Below, piece after piece: positions 10,689-21,215 of a stretch of DNA of 64,000 nucleotides; positions within the stretch are counted from its first letter, which is position 1; the number at the start of each line of letters is the position of its first letter. The stretch covers positions 236,200,015 to 236,264,014 of the forward strand of contig NC_133332.1 in NCBI RefSeq assembly GCF_042186555.1, read 5' to 3'. This stretch comes from Aquarana catesbeiana (Eukaryota; Chordata; Amphibia; Anura; Ranidae). A program made the position numbers and the translations under genes. The notes beneath the pieces are model-generated. The model did no database searches. It was not told the origin of the DNA and saw nothing but the letters and a program-made list of their open reading frames with translations.

Positions 10689-11134
10689 TGCCGCGTACAC
10701 ACGAGCGGACTTTACGGCAGACTTTGCCCGGCGGACAGGATTTCGTCAGACAATTCGATTGTGTGTGGGCTCCAGCGGACTTTGTTTTCTCAAAAGTTGG
10801 ACGGACTTAGATTTGAAACATGTTTCAAATCTATCCGACGGACTCGAGTCCGCTCGAAAAGTCCGCTCGTCTGTACGCTAGTTCGACGGACAAAAAGCCA
10901 CGCTAGGGCAGCTATTGGCTACTGGCTATGAACTTCCTTATTTTAGTCCGGTCGTACATCATCACGTACGAATTCGACAGACTTTGGTTGATTGTGTGTA
11001 GGCAAGTCCGTTCATTCAGAAAGTCCGTCGTAAAGTCCGTCGTAAAGTCCGTCGAAAAGTCCGCCGGGCAAAGTCTGCCGGGCAAAGTCCGCCGGGCAAA
11101 GTCTGCTGTAAAGTCCGCTCGTGTGTACGCAGCA
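10689..11134. mobile_element. PIF/Harbinger-type MITE, family 'GTACACACG', copy 1
   Basis: The ends TGCCGCGTACACACGAGCGG and its near-perfect reverse complement at 11115-11134 define a 446-bp element with long terminal inverted repeats (about 60 bp). The inner arms carry repeated gtccg(c/t)cg units (11030-11125). A related copy at 45273-45714 has a clear 3-bp TAA duplication, which is the basis for the Harbinger call; here the flanks are AAA and TTA, so the duplication is not preserved. No coding capacity. Confidence 0.75.
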
Positions 11135-11445
11135 TTACAGCAAGATCAGTCACATAGAACAGAGGCAGCAGGGGATCGGAATGTAACATTAGCACAAAAA
11201 CAAGGCATGGCTTTACAACTGCACACAACATTATCTTCATATATACGTATCTAATTATTTGTTGTGCCTAGAGTCACGATTTAAAAACATCTTGCAGCTT
11301 TTCCATTAGGTTCACTTTAAGGAAGAATTTGTCTATCTAGAGAGGAGCAAGGGGGCTGTCATTGTGGACTTCTTTGTAAAGATGCTAGCTGCTTGGTTAA
11401 AGCGGAGTTTCACTTGTTTTTCAGTTTATTAAAAGTCAGCAGCTA

Positions 11446-13089
11446 CAGTGCCTTGCAAAAGTATTCACCCCCCCCCCCCCCCTTGGCATTTTTCGTGTTT
11501 GTTGCCTCACAACCTGGAATTAACATGGATTGTTTGAGGATTTGCATCATTTAATTTACAGAACATGCCCACAACTTTGAAGATTTTTTTTTTAATGTGA
11601 AGCAAACAAATAGGACAAAATAACAGAAAAAGTCAATGGACATAACTATTCACCCCCCTAAAGTCAATACTTTGTAGAGCCACCTTTTGCGGCTATTGCA
11701 GCTCCAAGTCGCTTTGGATAAGTCTCTATGAGCTTGCCACATCTTACCACTGGGATTTTTGCCCATTCCTCCTTGCAAAACTGCTCTAGCTCCTTCAAGT
11801 TGGATGGTTTGCGCTTTTGAAAAGCCATCTTTAAGTCTGACCACAGATTTTCTATTGGATTGAGGTCTGGGCTTTCACTAGGCAATACCAACACATTTAC
11901 ATGTTTCCCCTTAAACCACTCAAGTGTTGCTTTAGCAGTGTGTTTGGGGTCATTGTCCTGCTGGAAGGTGAACCTCCGTCCTAGCCTCAAATCACACACA
12001 GAGTGGTACAGGTTTTGCTCAAGAATATCCCTGTATTTAGCACCATCCATCTTTCCCTCAACTCTGACCAGTTTCCTAGTCCCGACTGCTGAAAAACATC
12101 CCCACAGCATGATGCTGCCACCACCATGTTTCACTGTGGGGATGGTGTTCTTTGGGTAATGTGATGTGTTGGGTTTGCGCCAGTCATAGTGTTTACTTTG
12201 ATGGCCAAAAAGTTCAATTTTAGTCTCATCAGACCAGAGCACCTTCCTCCATACATTTTGGGAGTCTCCCACATGCCTTTTCGCAAATTCAAACTGTGCC
12301 ATTTTGTGTTTTGCTGAAAGTAATGGCTTTCTTCTGGCCACTCTGCCAAAAAGCCCAACTCTATGGAGCGTACGGCTTATCGTCGTCCTATGTACAGATA
12401 CTCCAGTCTCTGCTGTGGAACTCTGCAGCTCTTCCAGGGTTACCTTAGGTCTCTGTGCTGCCTCTCTGATTAATGCCCTCCTTGCCCGGTCCATGAGTTT
12501 TGGTGTGCGGCTGTCTCTTGGCAGGTTTGCTGTTGTGCCATGTTCTTTCCATTTGGTTATGATAGATTTGATGGCGCTCCTAGGGATCAGCAAAGATTTG
12601 GATAGTTTTTTATAACCTAACCCTGACCTGTACTTCTCAACAACATTGTCCCTTACTTGTTTGGAGAGTTCCTTGTTCTGCATGACAGTGTTTGGTTAGC
12701 GGTGCCTCTTGCTTAGGTGTTGCAGCATCTGGGGCCTTTTAAAAAGGTGTGTAAATGTAATGTCAAATCATGCGACACTTAGATTGCACCCTAGTGGACA
12801 TCATTTCACTAATTATGTGACTTCTGAAGGTAATTGGTTGCCCCAGAGCTTTTTATGGGCTTCATAACAAAGGGGGTGAATACATACGCACATGCCAATT
12901 ATCAGCTTTTTTATTTCTGAAAAATAGTTTTATGTATATATTTTTCAAATTTTACTTCACAAACTTAGACTTTTGTGTTCTGATCCATCACATTTAATTC
13001 AGATTAAAAAAACATTGAACTAAAGGCTGCAATGTAACAAAATAACTAAAAAGCCAAAGGGGGGGTGTGAATGTTTTTGTAAGGCACTG
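11446..13089 (-). mobile_element. Tc1/mariner element, family B, with intact transposase
   Basis: The ends CAGTGCCTTGCAAAAGTATT (11446) and the reverse complement of aaggcactg (ending 13089) are flanked by TA at 11444-11445 and 13090-13091. The element is 1644 bp. Its single gene on the minus strand is open from start to stop. The two terminal repeats have diverged (the left arm has a 17-base C run at about 11469-11482, and the right arm has substitutions such as cattcac for tattcac), so end binding may be impaired even though the protein is intact. Confidence 0.96.
11664..12683 (-). CDS. Tc1-family transposase, full-length 339 aa
   Basis: Cut-and-paste DNA transposase acting in the nucleus on its own terminal inverted repeats and inserting at TA. 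The N-terminal paired-like DNA-binding region (residues 1-110) has two helix-turn-helix motifs (VVEKYRSGLGYKKLSKSL and LEELQSSTAETGVSVHRTTI) joined by a basic linker near 55-70 (LPRDSRTPKL, an AT-hook/GRPR-like and nuclear-localisation region, degenerate). The catalytic core has D152 (WSDETKIELFG), D243 (QQDNDPKHT) and E278 (SPDLNPIENLW), with 34 residues between D243 and E278: DD34E. The glycine-rich box is VKHGGGSIMLWGCF (185-198). It ends KGGSTKY, the usual Tc1 C-terminus. The start ATG at 12683 gives the family's normal 340-residue length. No stop or frameshift. Activity is not shown by the sequence, but every catalytic residue is present. Confidence 0.96.
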   Translation of the reverse strand: MQNKELSKQVRDNVVEKYRSGLGYKKLSKSLLIPRSAIKSIITKWKEHGTTANLPRDSRTPKLMDRARRALIREAAQRPKVTLEELQSSTAETGVSVHRTTISRTLHRVGLFGRVARRKPLLSAKHKMAQFEFAKRHVGDSQNVWRKVLWSDETKIELFGHQSKHYDWRKPNTSHYPKNTIPTVKHGGGSIMLWGCFSAVGTRKLVRVEGKMDGAKYRDILEQNLYHSVCDLRLGRRFTFQQDNDPKHTAKATLEWFKGKHVNVLVLPSESPDLNPIENLWSDLKMAFQKRKPSNLKELEQFCKEEWAKIPVVRCGKLIETYPKRLGAAIAAKGGSTKY

Positions 13090-13227
13090 TACAAAAAGTG
13101 TAGCTGCTGACATTTAATAAACAGAAACTCACCTGTCCCACGATCCAGCGATGCAGCCGCCCGAAGCCTCGCTCCTCTCCGCAGCGCCGTCATTAAAAGT
13201 GTGGGCACCCAGCTGTGACCCACCAAC

Positions 13228-13229
<2 letters not shown>

Positions 13230-13318
<89 letters not shown>

Positions 13319-13326
13319 TATATATA
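13230..13326. repeat. (TA)n microsatellite
   Basis: About 90 bases of almost pure alternating TA, ending in tattatattatatat. It abuts a truncated piggyBac-type repeat, so it may have replaced that repeat's left end. Confidence 0.97.
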
Positions 13327-14368
13327 TTTTTTAGCAGATACCCTAGAGAATAAAAATGTCGATCATTACAATATTTTATGTCACACGGATTTGTGCAGCT
13401 GTCTTTCGAATGCATTTTTTGGGAAAAAAGACACTTAGCCCAATTTTTTTTGTATGCATGTGAAAGATGATGTTACGCTGAGTAAACAGATGCCTAACAT
13501 GTCATGCTTTGAAATTGCGCACACTCGTGGAATGGCGACAAACTACGGTACTTAAAAATTTCCATAGGCGACGCTTTAAAAAGGTCTACAGGTTACCGAT
13601 TTAGAGTTACAGAGGAGGTCTTGTGCTAGAATTATTTCTCTCACTCTAACAATCGCGGTGATATCCCACGTGTGGTTTGAACACCGTTTACATTTGAGGG
13701 TGCGAATTACAAATGCGTTTGCTTCTGCGTGTGTGCACGGAGGGATGGGGCGCTTTAATTTATTTATTTTATTCATTTTTTTATTTTTATATGGTCTCTT
13801 CCCAAAAAAAAAAATTCTGATCATTTTTATTGCTGTCACAAGGAATGTAAACATCCCTTGTGACATTAAAGGCAGTGACAGGTACTCTTTATGGAGGGAT
13901 CTATTACGACCCCAAACCCCTCCTCTGGACTTAAAAGTATTAAAAAATGCCAAAATCTGCGTTTTGGAATACTAGGGATTTTTTTAAATCATCGGCATTG
14001 GCAGCTGAGTAAACCGGAAGTGATGTCATGACATCGCTTCCAGGTTACTAGATCCGAGACCGATCGAAGCAGATTCCAGCTTCGTTCGGGTCTTTGGCCA
14101 GCTGGTGGACGTGTTGGCTGGTCGTTCGGGACTCTTGGGGGTACAGGAGAGCCCGGGAGAGGGGATACGTCCCCTCCCGATGCTTAGGGTAACAGCCGAG
14201 TGGCTTTTAGCCACATCAGTTATCATCCCAAGAAAGCCAACCGCTGGCAATAAAGAGAAAAAAAAAAAAAAAAACGGTACCGGGGATGATGCATGTAGCT
14301 GCAGGCATCCCCTGGTACAATCCCTTCAAGCCAAGGCCGCATATTTGTGTATGGTTGGCGTGAAGGGG
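13327..14368. mobile_element. PiggyBac-type non-autonomous element, type B, left end missing
   Basis: The sequence aligns by eye with 61860-63251 and 51090-51560: shared phrases include gcgcacactcgtggaatggc, ccataggcgacgctttaaaa and gttacagaggaggtc. The right end is a degenerate ...GAAGGGG followed by TTAA (14369-14372). The left CCACTT end is lost against the TA microsatellite. No gene; poly-A and poly-T runs inside. Confidence 0.65.
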
Positions 14369-14372
14369 TTAA

Positions 14373-14594
14373 ACAAGCTGACATTAGAAGCTGATTGGCT
14401 ACCATACACAGCTGCACCAGATTTGGTGTGCAACCGTTTTAGTACATCTCCCCCATAGTTTAGAAACAGAGAGTTAGAATAACAGCCAGGTAACCAGCAT
14501 TTGAAAAATTAGAAGCAGCAACAGTAGACTCCCAGGTCATCTCTGGAATGGCTTCCTTTAATTAAATACAGGAAGATGGAAAACAAATACTCAC
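14373..14594. other. Intron-like flank of the transmembrane exon
   Basis: No repeat that I can name. The next downstream exon of the minus-strand host gene would have to lie at lower coordinates; I did not find it. Confidence 0.3.
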
Positions 14595-14682
14595 TGGACT
14601 GCCTATATCTCCTGTAGATGATGAACACAACAATCCCAATAAGGAACAGGGCAACAGCGGCTCCTATTAAGATTCCGGTCCA
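14595..14682 (-). CDS. Host gene exon encoding a transmembrane helix (unidentified membrane protein)
   Basis: On the minus strand a pyrimidine-rich acceptor (CTCTATTCTCCCCATTACAG) precedes TGG at 14682, and a consensus donor (CCA then GTGAGT) follows 14595. The 88-bp exon starts in phase 0 and ends one base into a codon. It encodes WTGILIGAAVALFLIG followed by IVVFIIYRRYRQS: a single hydrophobic helix of about 22 residues with a basic YRRYR stop-transfer segment, so the C-terminus should be cytoplasmic. The open frame around it ends in intron sequence, which argues for a true exon. It joins in phase with the exon at 18272-18346. I do not recognise the protein. Confidence 0.7.
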
Positions 14683-15009
14683 CTGTAATGGGGAGAATAG
14701 AGATGAGTCACTTGGTATCATAGTATTCGGTCATAACGTTTTTTTTTTTTCTTCTCATTAGGGGGCTATTTTTTAAAACTGCTGTAAAAGGCAAAAAAAA
14801 ATACATGTCTTCATTTGAAAACCTCTAATACAAACCAGCAGCTGTAATCTGACAAGCTTTTACTGACAGCACTGCTATTTTCCCATCATGAGATAGGGTC
14901 AGTCCAGCTAAACCTGATTTACAGTTTTTGATAAATGCTTGACAGCTATGGTACCTTTCCGATTAAATCTCTTCACTTCCGTTTCTAGGTTAATGCACCT
15001 GCCATGCCA
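14683..15009. other. Intron sequence
   Basis: AT-rich, no repeat or frame recognised, between the transmembrane exon and a dispersed repeat. Confidence 0.35.
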
Positions 15010-15352
15010 CTAAGCCAAGGAGGGGGTGTACCCACACTGCAAGGGTTAATAGCACTTTTTGGCCAGGGGAGAGGAGAAACCATTTTACTTAGATGATCCT
15101 CTGCTCCCACAATCCAGCAGTGGATTGTCCCCCAGCTATGGCTAAAGCCCTGATCTGGTCTTGATGACATCAGGACCCTAAACCGGAGGAGGGTGGGGGT
15201 GCAGAAGCTACGGGTACTGATCTAGCAGTAGGGAGAAGCAGAAAAACTGGTAAGTAAATCTCCTTTTATTTTTCCCCGAGGCATAAACAAGCAATTAACC
15301 CTCACACCCCACACTGCAAGGGCTCATTTGTTATTTGCCTGGAGTTTGGCTT
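15010..15352. repeat. Dispersed repeat, copy 1 (related to 47165-47463)
   Basis: Shares with 47165-47463 a ccagc(a/g)gtggattgtccc-type core, a gtcaggaccctaaaccg-type stretch, and the end catttgttatttgcctggag followed by ttggcttta. The terminal gagtttggct next to TTAA resembles the AGCCCAAC-ended TTAA family at 37055-37424, so it may be an end-deleted relative. Confidence 0.6.
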
Positions 15353-16786
15353 TAAAGAAGCAAGCAGGTGACCAGAAGCCACCAGAGACAAAAATATTTC
15401 TTTTTTGGTAAACTGGCCCTTTAAATACACACTGCCCACTGCTATTGGCATCTATGTTGTGAAAGACACCTGCAAAGCAAAGAAAAAAGTTTAAATTGAT
15501 TGAAAAGAAATAAAACAACCAATTTTACAGAATAAAGCTTGAGCCTAAACCTGAATACATGACACTCAGAGATCTTTTACCATTAATGAATAAGGTCACT
15601 GATCCATGATATGCAGACTTCATTAGTTTTTTTTGTTATTACATCTGAGACAAAGCAGAACAGTTTCCATTTGTAAAAAATGCAGAACACGGCAGTAAAG
15701 GTGATATCTGTAACAAACAAATTTCTTGCTGCATGTTTTTTCCAGGGCAAGTTAGAAAACTCTGGTTGTCGTGAGAAGTTGGTGTGGGCACCAACTTCAC
15801 TTTCACCCAGGCTGCACCATGCCAGCTGTTGTCTGAACAGCAGACATGACGTGTCAAGGCCTCTTTTCACTCTAATATGCAAAGCTGAGTCTGTAGGCAG
15901 ACTGCCTTTAGGGTTAAGGTTCAGAAATTATGCAATAAGAATGATAAAAGTGGCCTACACCCAAAAACATGAATTAAAGGATAACTGCAGTTATAAGTCA
16001 TTTTTAACTTTGCCGTTCATACAGAGATCAACCCCCAAGGCTGCCTATGTCTTAGCGTCTTTGGTGACTATGCCCTCCTTTAACTCTATGTTGCAGGTAA
16101 TTCACTGTTACTCTAAACACTAAGGGCGGCCATTCACGGAGCAAATTTCTTTCCTGCAACCACGAGTTGCAGGAAAGAAATCTGCTCGATTCCCCCATCA
16201 ACACAGTGTTAATGCGGGAAATCCTCCTACCAGACCATGGTCTTCTACCTGTGTTGGGGGGCGGGGAGGGCGATTAACTTGGTACATTCAGCCTGCCCAT
16301 ACAGGGTTCGCATCTTGACTGGTTCCTGGTTGAACCGGCCGAGATTCCAACTGTGTATGGCTTGCCCAACTGAATGGTGTTTAGGTTGCCAACACACAGT
16401 GCATTATCGTGGTTTTTTTTTTTCATTATTATTTTTTTTTTTTTTTTTACATATATTTTAGGGTTGTTGACCTCTAAAAGCTTCTTTCAGTCACCCCCCA
16501 TCTACATGTCCTCTCCCCAGCATTGGATACATATTATGGCTCTGGACTTGCTCCCAGACAATGGTGGCCCATGCCTGTTCAGTGTCTGTTGCCACGGCTG
16601 CTTGTAGGCTGTTCAAGAGACAGAACAACAACACAGGAGCACAACTGGAAGAGTGTTGCCACTCCATAACAGCAAGTGCCTGGACAAGAACCTTTATGGC
16701 AGGATCATCAGAGATCCATCTACTAAAACAGCAGATTTAAAAACAATTAAAGCAAGTTTGACATGGTAAAGCTGATACAATATTTC
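15353..16786. other. Intron sequence with unassigned repeat-like parts
   Basis: Contains short A/T runs, a hairpin around 16146-16185 (gcaaatttctttcctgcaac with a reverse-complementary partner gttgcaggaaagaaatctgc) and a T-rich run at 16419-16448. No open frame with coding character. The stretch starting taagggcggccattcacgga resembles the start of other MITEs here, but I cannot find its other end. Confidence 0.35.
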
Positions 16787-17190
16787 AAGTGGAAGTCTAT
16801 GCAAAGACTAAATTCCCTGCATCTATCACTAACCTCTCTATCCCTGTAAAGAAAAAAGGAGTATACATACGTTTTTGGAAGCTGATCTGACCCGCTCCGA
16901 CCGGATCCCACGCTGAGCTGTCAGCCGCGGCTTCACTGTAGAGGCGGGTGCAGGGGAGACGGATGACAACTGAATCCCCATAGTAACTCTATGGGTGACG
17001 TTACTTCCCATTCATTTCACAGCCGTTGTCGGCCTTGTCCTCTGCAGAGCCCGCCGGGTCGAAGCGGGTCAGATCGGCTTCCAAAAAGGTATGTATACTT
17101 ATTTGTTTTTTTAGAGGGAAAGAGAGGTTGGTGTTAGATCCGTGGTGTTTATAGATGCAGGGATTTTAGTTTTTGTATGGACTTCCACTT
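16787..17190. mobile_element. Foldback MITE, about 404 bp
   Basis: The left arm aagtggaagtctatgcaaag through ccctgcatctat is matched by the reverse complement at 17150-17190 (tagatgcagggattttagtt then gtatggacttccactt). A second inner palindrome pairs ggaagctgatctgacccgct (16877) with agcgggtcagatcggcttcc (17063). Almost the whole element can fold on itself. No coding capacity. Confidence 0.75.
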
Positions 17191-17206
17191 TAAGTTACTG
17201 GGTTTA

Positions 17207-17592
17207 AGGCTCCATTCACACCTGAGCGGATTTCTGCTTGAATCTTGTAGCTCTAAAACTCTCCACAAGCCAAACCCCATTAATTTCAATGGCCCCTGTT
17301 CACATCTGAATGTTCTGTCGCCCGAAGCAAAACATCCGTCGCTCAAAAAAGTACATGAGCTTCTTTTTGGCAAATTAGGCCCCATAGACTTCATTGGCAA
17401 TGGGTGAAATTTTTGTGCGACATGAGCATTTTACCACACGTTTTCTGCTTTAAACAGCAGCTCTCCACCCTGTAGTGCTTTCTATTGGCTAAATAAAAAA
17501 ATGCCTGAAGCTGTAAAACACTTGTAATGCGCTTCTAAAAACACTCACAAACTTTCAAATAAAAACATCGAAAAGTCGCTCTGCTCAGGTGA
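17207..17592. mobile_element. MITE, 'AGGCTCCATTCACACC' family
   Basis: Starts aggctccattcacacctgag and ends with a degenerate reverse complement, ctgctcaggtgaggagc. The same kind of end (ggcccctttcacac) recurs at 26861, 39225, 46635, 48208, 58442 and others. Confidence 0.55.
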
Positions 17593-17855
17593 GGAGCAAA
17601 AAATGATTGCAACCCTTGCACCCCCACTGTTGTGATTTCCCTACTATCAGCTTTTTGTTCATAAGCAGTAACATAATCACCTATACAGGTACAGTATGTA
17701 TAGTACTACAGCGCCTTCGGTTTATACTTTTCTATATTATATAGCAAAAAAACAGGCGGAAAGCCTAGGTCTGGGAACAAGAAATGGCAGCTGTAAGGAT
17801 GCCAGTGGTTGTCATTTTTGGGGAATGGAGTGTGTGGCTGAGTTTAACATCAAAG
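17593..17855. other. Intron sequence
   Basis: No recognisable gene or repeat. Confidence 0.3.
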
Positions 17856-17856
17856 T

Positions 17857-18214
17857 AAAGCCCCGTACACGTGGGAAGAATGTCGGGAGATAATCGGCCA
17901 ATTAAAAATCATCCGACATTCGGCTCATGTGTATGTCAGCCGATCTGACAAAAGGCGGACATCTGGCTGGCTTGTGTTAGATAAGCATGCTAAAGAAAAC
18001 AGCAGCTGACCAGCTACTGATCAGTGCTCTCAGCCAATGGTAGAGAGTGCTGACCCAAGTGTTCTGGTGTTCCCCTGTCAGAGCACAACAGCTCAGCGGT
18101 GGAGATCTCTGTACTAACATCAGACGGTACAGCGGCTCCAACCGAAGCAGTCAGTTTATTTCCATTCAACCCAAGGGGTTGAACAAAAAAAGACTTAGTG
18201 TGTACCAGGCTTTA
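17857..18214. mobile_element. 'GTACAC' MITE, diverged, next to a host exon
   Basis: Ends aaagccccgtacacgtggg and gtgtgtaccaggcttta are imperfect reverse complements. The inner part shares the repeated cgg/ccgac vocabulary of the 10689 and 34590 elements. It lies 57 bases from the exon at 18272-18346, on the donor side. Confidence 0.55.
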
Positions 18215-18271
18215 GGGAAGAGGTGTTGTCACCAGTCTCTGGGGTAGTAGCATTATCAACAAGGGCCTTAC

Positions 18272-18346
18272 CATGGTGGTTTGCATTCTTTCTTCTACAA
18301 ACTGGAGCAGTCTGGAGTGAAGGTCTATGCTCCCAAGAACGGAAGG
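18272..18346 (-). CDS. Host gene exon, extracellular or luminal stalk (unidentified)
   Basis: Minus strand: acceptor TTTGTCTTTACAG before 18346, donor ATG then GTAAGG after 18272. The 75-bp exon is exactly 25 codons, phase 0 to 0, without a stop: PSVLGSIDLHSRLLQF then VEERMQTTM. Heptad-like Leu/Val spacing suggests a short amphipathic helix directly before the membrane, because the next candidate exon (14595-14682) begins with the transmembrane segment in the same phase. The intron between them is about 3.6 kb. I cannot assign the gene. Confidence 0.7.
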
Positions 18347-18937
18347 CTGTAAAGACAAAGCTCACAAATTACAAAACATACACATAAACAGTATGCACAT
18401 GTGAGGATTAAAAGCATGCATTAACCTCTGATATACGTGAATTTATGTCCAAATTCTCTTCTGTAAACAGATTGAGGAGCCGGGAAAGACTTGCTCCAGC
18501 AGGAACACCTGTCTCTTGGTATAGAACTACGTCCCCCATATGTGCAAACAGTCCCACCGACTCCCTCCACCTTTACCAAAGTCAGCTATTAATTGCAATG
18601 GCCGTACTGGAGAAGGATTCTACTCTGCAGCAGAGCTGCCCTGTTTCTGCCCACTATCCTGGCACACTGACCAGTATTTCTGAGTCTGATATCAAACAGC
18701 CAACAGCTGCTGGAAGCAGCCGTTATTTGGGTGGGAGGTCACAGGATTAGGATGAGAGGACATCACAATTGCATTAGCATGTGAGTTACACTGTCCTACA
18801 TGTCCTTTCCCTAGAGGCCTAAATGTAAAAATCAGGATTAAAACTGATCACAATTCTGTGACTTCTCAAAGCACTGCTAATTGGATGATTCTATGTACAT
18901 TCATATACTGTATGAGCATCATATTTAAGTGCCTTAC
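18347..18937. other. Intron between two host exons
   Basis: 591 bases with consensus GT and AG ends on the minus strand. No repeat recognised. Confidence 0.5.
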
Positions 18938-18972
18938 CTCCAGGCAGCTACTGCTGTTGTCATCACCCATAT
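18938..18972 (-). CDS. Host gene micro-exon, 35 bp (unidentified membrane protein)
   Basis: Minus strand: a strong pyrimidine tract and acceptor (ATCTTTGTTCTTCACAG) before 18972 and donor GAG then GTAAGG after 18938. It contributes two bases to finish a codon, then MGDDNSSSCLE, ending in phase 0, which fits the phase-0 start of the exon at 18346. The residues are acidic and contain NSS, a possible N-glycosylation site, as expected before a transmembrane segment. The upstream exon must end with one spare base; I did not find it. Confidence 0.65.
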
Positions 18973-19439
18973 CTGTGAAGAACAAAGATAATAGGAGTTA
19001 ATAAATACAAATTATTTTATCATTTGCATTAAAGGTAGTTTGCTCTAAAAGTACAAAGCCTCTTTTATAAAGGAGGTACAGTGGAACATTTCAAGAGTTA
19101 CTGAATGATAGTCTGCAAGTTTTGGCTGGATTTTAAAATCTCATTTTTCTGTGTGATAGGGAAGTGGGGGGACAATTACATTATTACCGGTTTAAAAAGC
19201 TGCTTTCTGCATTCCATAAAAAAGATTTCTATTGTTGGCAAGATTTCCTTTTACCCAAAAATTCTGACAAATTGGCAGTGAAAAGGCTTGTGCATATATA
19301 TATATTATATGGTTTTTATTACTTGTCCCTACCCCTTTGGTAAGAATCCCTCCATACTTGCTGTGTCACCAGGACAGGAAGCAGTAACGTCTTAAAGCGG
19401 ACCTCTACCCAAGGGAAAATTCCGCTTTCAGCACTCCTC
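18973..19439. other. Intron or flank without a recognised element
   Basis: Contains a short tatatatat run at about 19295. Otherwise nothing recognised. Confidence 0.3.
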
Positions 19440-20217
19440 ATTCGATGTAGTTTAACTGTCAATTGTGCGGTCCTGCGACAATGTACCCAAACAAAATCTA
19501 TGTCCTTTTTTCCCCACAAATAGAGCTTTCTTTTGGTGGTATTTGATCACATCTGTGTTTTTTTAATTTTTTGCACTGCAAACAATACTAAGCATATATT
19601 GATTGGTTTGCGCAAAAGTTATAGCGCCTAAAATCTATGGGATATATACTGGATTTTTTTTTTTTTTTACTAGTAATGGCTGCAATCAGCGACTTATAGA
19701 GGGACTGCGATATTGCGGAAGACATTCGGACATAAACATTTGACACTTTTTGGGAACCAGTGACAATAATATAGTGATCGGTGCTAAAAATATACACATG
19801 CATTGTACTAATAACACTGACTGGGAAGGGATTAAACATCTAGGGCAATCAAAGGGTTAAATGTGTGCCCAACCTGTATTTTGGTGTACTGTGGGGGATG
19901 CTTTTACTAGGGGAAGTAATCAATTTTATTCCCTGCTTTGCAGGGAAAGATAATCTATTAAATTACCTGCTGACAGGATAGGGCTCCCCTTTGTTTACAT
20001 AGGCAGAGCCCTGTCCTGTGTAAATTCACGACGATCGGCGGGTGCCAGTGGTAATTCATTGGCCGGCACCCGCTGATTGCCATCTGCTGGGTCGCTGGCG
20101 GCACAAGCGCGTGCCCCCTACCCAGCAGGGTCAGATCATGTATCTAGTGCGTGATCTGGCGCAGCCGAGCCGCCTTGCTGCCGTAGATCCATGTTACAGT
20201 ATGCAGTCAGCAAGTGG
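19440..20217. mobile_element. PiggyBac-type non-autonomous element, type A, 5' truncated
   Basis: Begins inside the type A sequence (gtttaactgtcaattgtgcg; compare 61156 and 49527), includes ccccacaaatagagctttct and ggtttgcgcaaaagttatag as at 49590 and 49811, and ends ...CAAGTGG followed by TTAA at 20218-20221. Confidence 0.75.
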
Positions 20218-20221
20218 TTAA

Positions 20222-20534
20222 TAAACACAAAAATGACTGGAGCTCTGCTTTAACAGGGGCACCATGGAGCAGTTATGAACATCTATGCCTGCTTCCTCCA
20301 GATCTTCTTTTGTATTCTGGGTAGGTAGTAGGGGAAAAGAATATGCCAGCTTAAACTCCCACCATAGATCTCTGTAGCACAGCATTTTCCCTTGTAGAAA
20401 ACAGATACATTTGGGAAAGATCTCAACAAGATACTGGAAGCTGACTGACCTCCCAAATTAAATTGATTATAAAAAGGAAAAAATGTTCCCAAAAAAAAAA
20501 AAAAAACCCACACCACAACAAACATGTCATACTT
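20222..20534. other. Stretch without a recognised gene
   Basis: No coding or terminal-repeat signal. An A-run at 20491-20506 sits near its right edge. Confidence 0.3.
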
Positions 20535-20945
20535 ACATACTTACCTGCTCAGTCTCGGTATAGTGGTTTTGCACAAAGCTGCCCCACTCCTCCTCTTCTC
20601 GGGTCCCCTGACAACACTTGCTGTGGGGGCACTCGTGCATGCTCGCTCCTGAGCATCCATAAGACACAGAGAGCACGGCTCAGCACCCCCCCAGCTCCCC
20701 CCAGCTCCCGTTGTCTGCGACTGACAGCAGCTGGAGCCAATGGTTCCTGTTGCTGCATCTCAGCCAATCAAGAGGGAGAGACCCAGGAGAGCCTTGGTTC
20801 TTGTGCACATTGCTGGATTGGGCTGAAGTTAGTATTAGGGGAGCTGAGGGGGGAGCTGCACAGCACACTGAAGGTTTTTTTTTTACCTTCATGCATAAAA
20901 TGCATGAAGGTACAAAATCTTCAGCCTTTACAACCACTTTAAACA
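20535..20945. repeat. Dispersed GC-rich repeat, related to 38700-38990 and 56030-56200
   Basis: The three stretches share phrases such as cttacctg(a/c)(t/g)c, tgacagcagc(t/a)ggagcca and a ggtaagtat end in one or other orientation. Inside is a perfect hairpin, ttttaccttcatgcataaaa with tgcatgaaggtacaaaa (20880-20917). Not coding. Confidence 0.5.
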
Positions 20946-21023
20946 CCACTGCACCTGATCAAACCTCTTCAGCCTTAGGAAGTCTGCCCAGACAATTTAT
21001 TTCCATTTTAGATTAATCACTTT

Positions 21024-21215
21024 AAGGCCCCATTAACACTTGCCCGACTTGTCATGCGAATTTGGACCTCAAAGTCGCATGACAAGTCTCACCCCATGTT
21101 TCCCTATGATAACCGTTCAGATCTGTGCAACTCCAAGTCACAGCGACTTCAAAGTAGTTCCTGCACTACTTTGGTCCGACTTTCATGCGACTTGAAGTCC
21201 ATAGACTATGTACCC
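21024..21215. mobile_element. MITE fragment, 'AGGCCCCATTAACAC' end
   Basis: Starts TTAAGGCCCCATTAACACTT. The internal gtcgcatgacaagtc and cgacttgaagtccatagac stretches are shared with 26861-27095 and 58818-59025. The right end is cut by the following repeat. Confidence 0.55.

Larger units (their letters stand above)
11399..13227. repeat. Palindromic repeat split by the second Tc1 copy
   Basis: Left of the Tc1 the sequence reads cagtttattaaaagtcagca (11422-11441), and right of it gtgtagctgctgacatttaa (13099-13118). These are reverse complements around the insertion, so the Tc1 landed in the centre of an older inverted-repeat element. The right arm extends to about 13227. Confidence 0.6.

Noticed and set aside
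13020..13438. Open frames with long Ile-Tyr repeats on both strands.
   Set aside because: They are translations of the (TA)n microsatellite.
15417..15475. Minus-strand exon candidate after TTTGCTTTGCAG at about 15474 (VFHNIDANSSGQCV).
   Set aside because: In the phase needed to join the 18272 exon it contains a stop, and the donor is poor.
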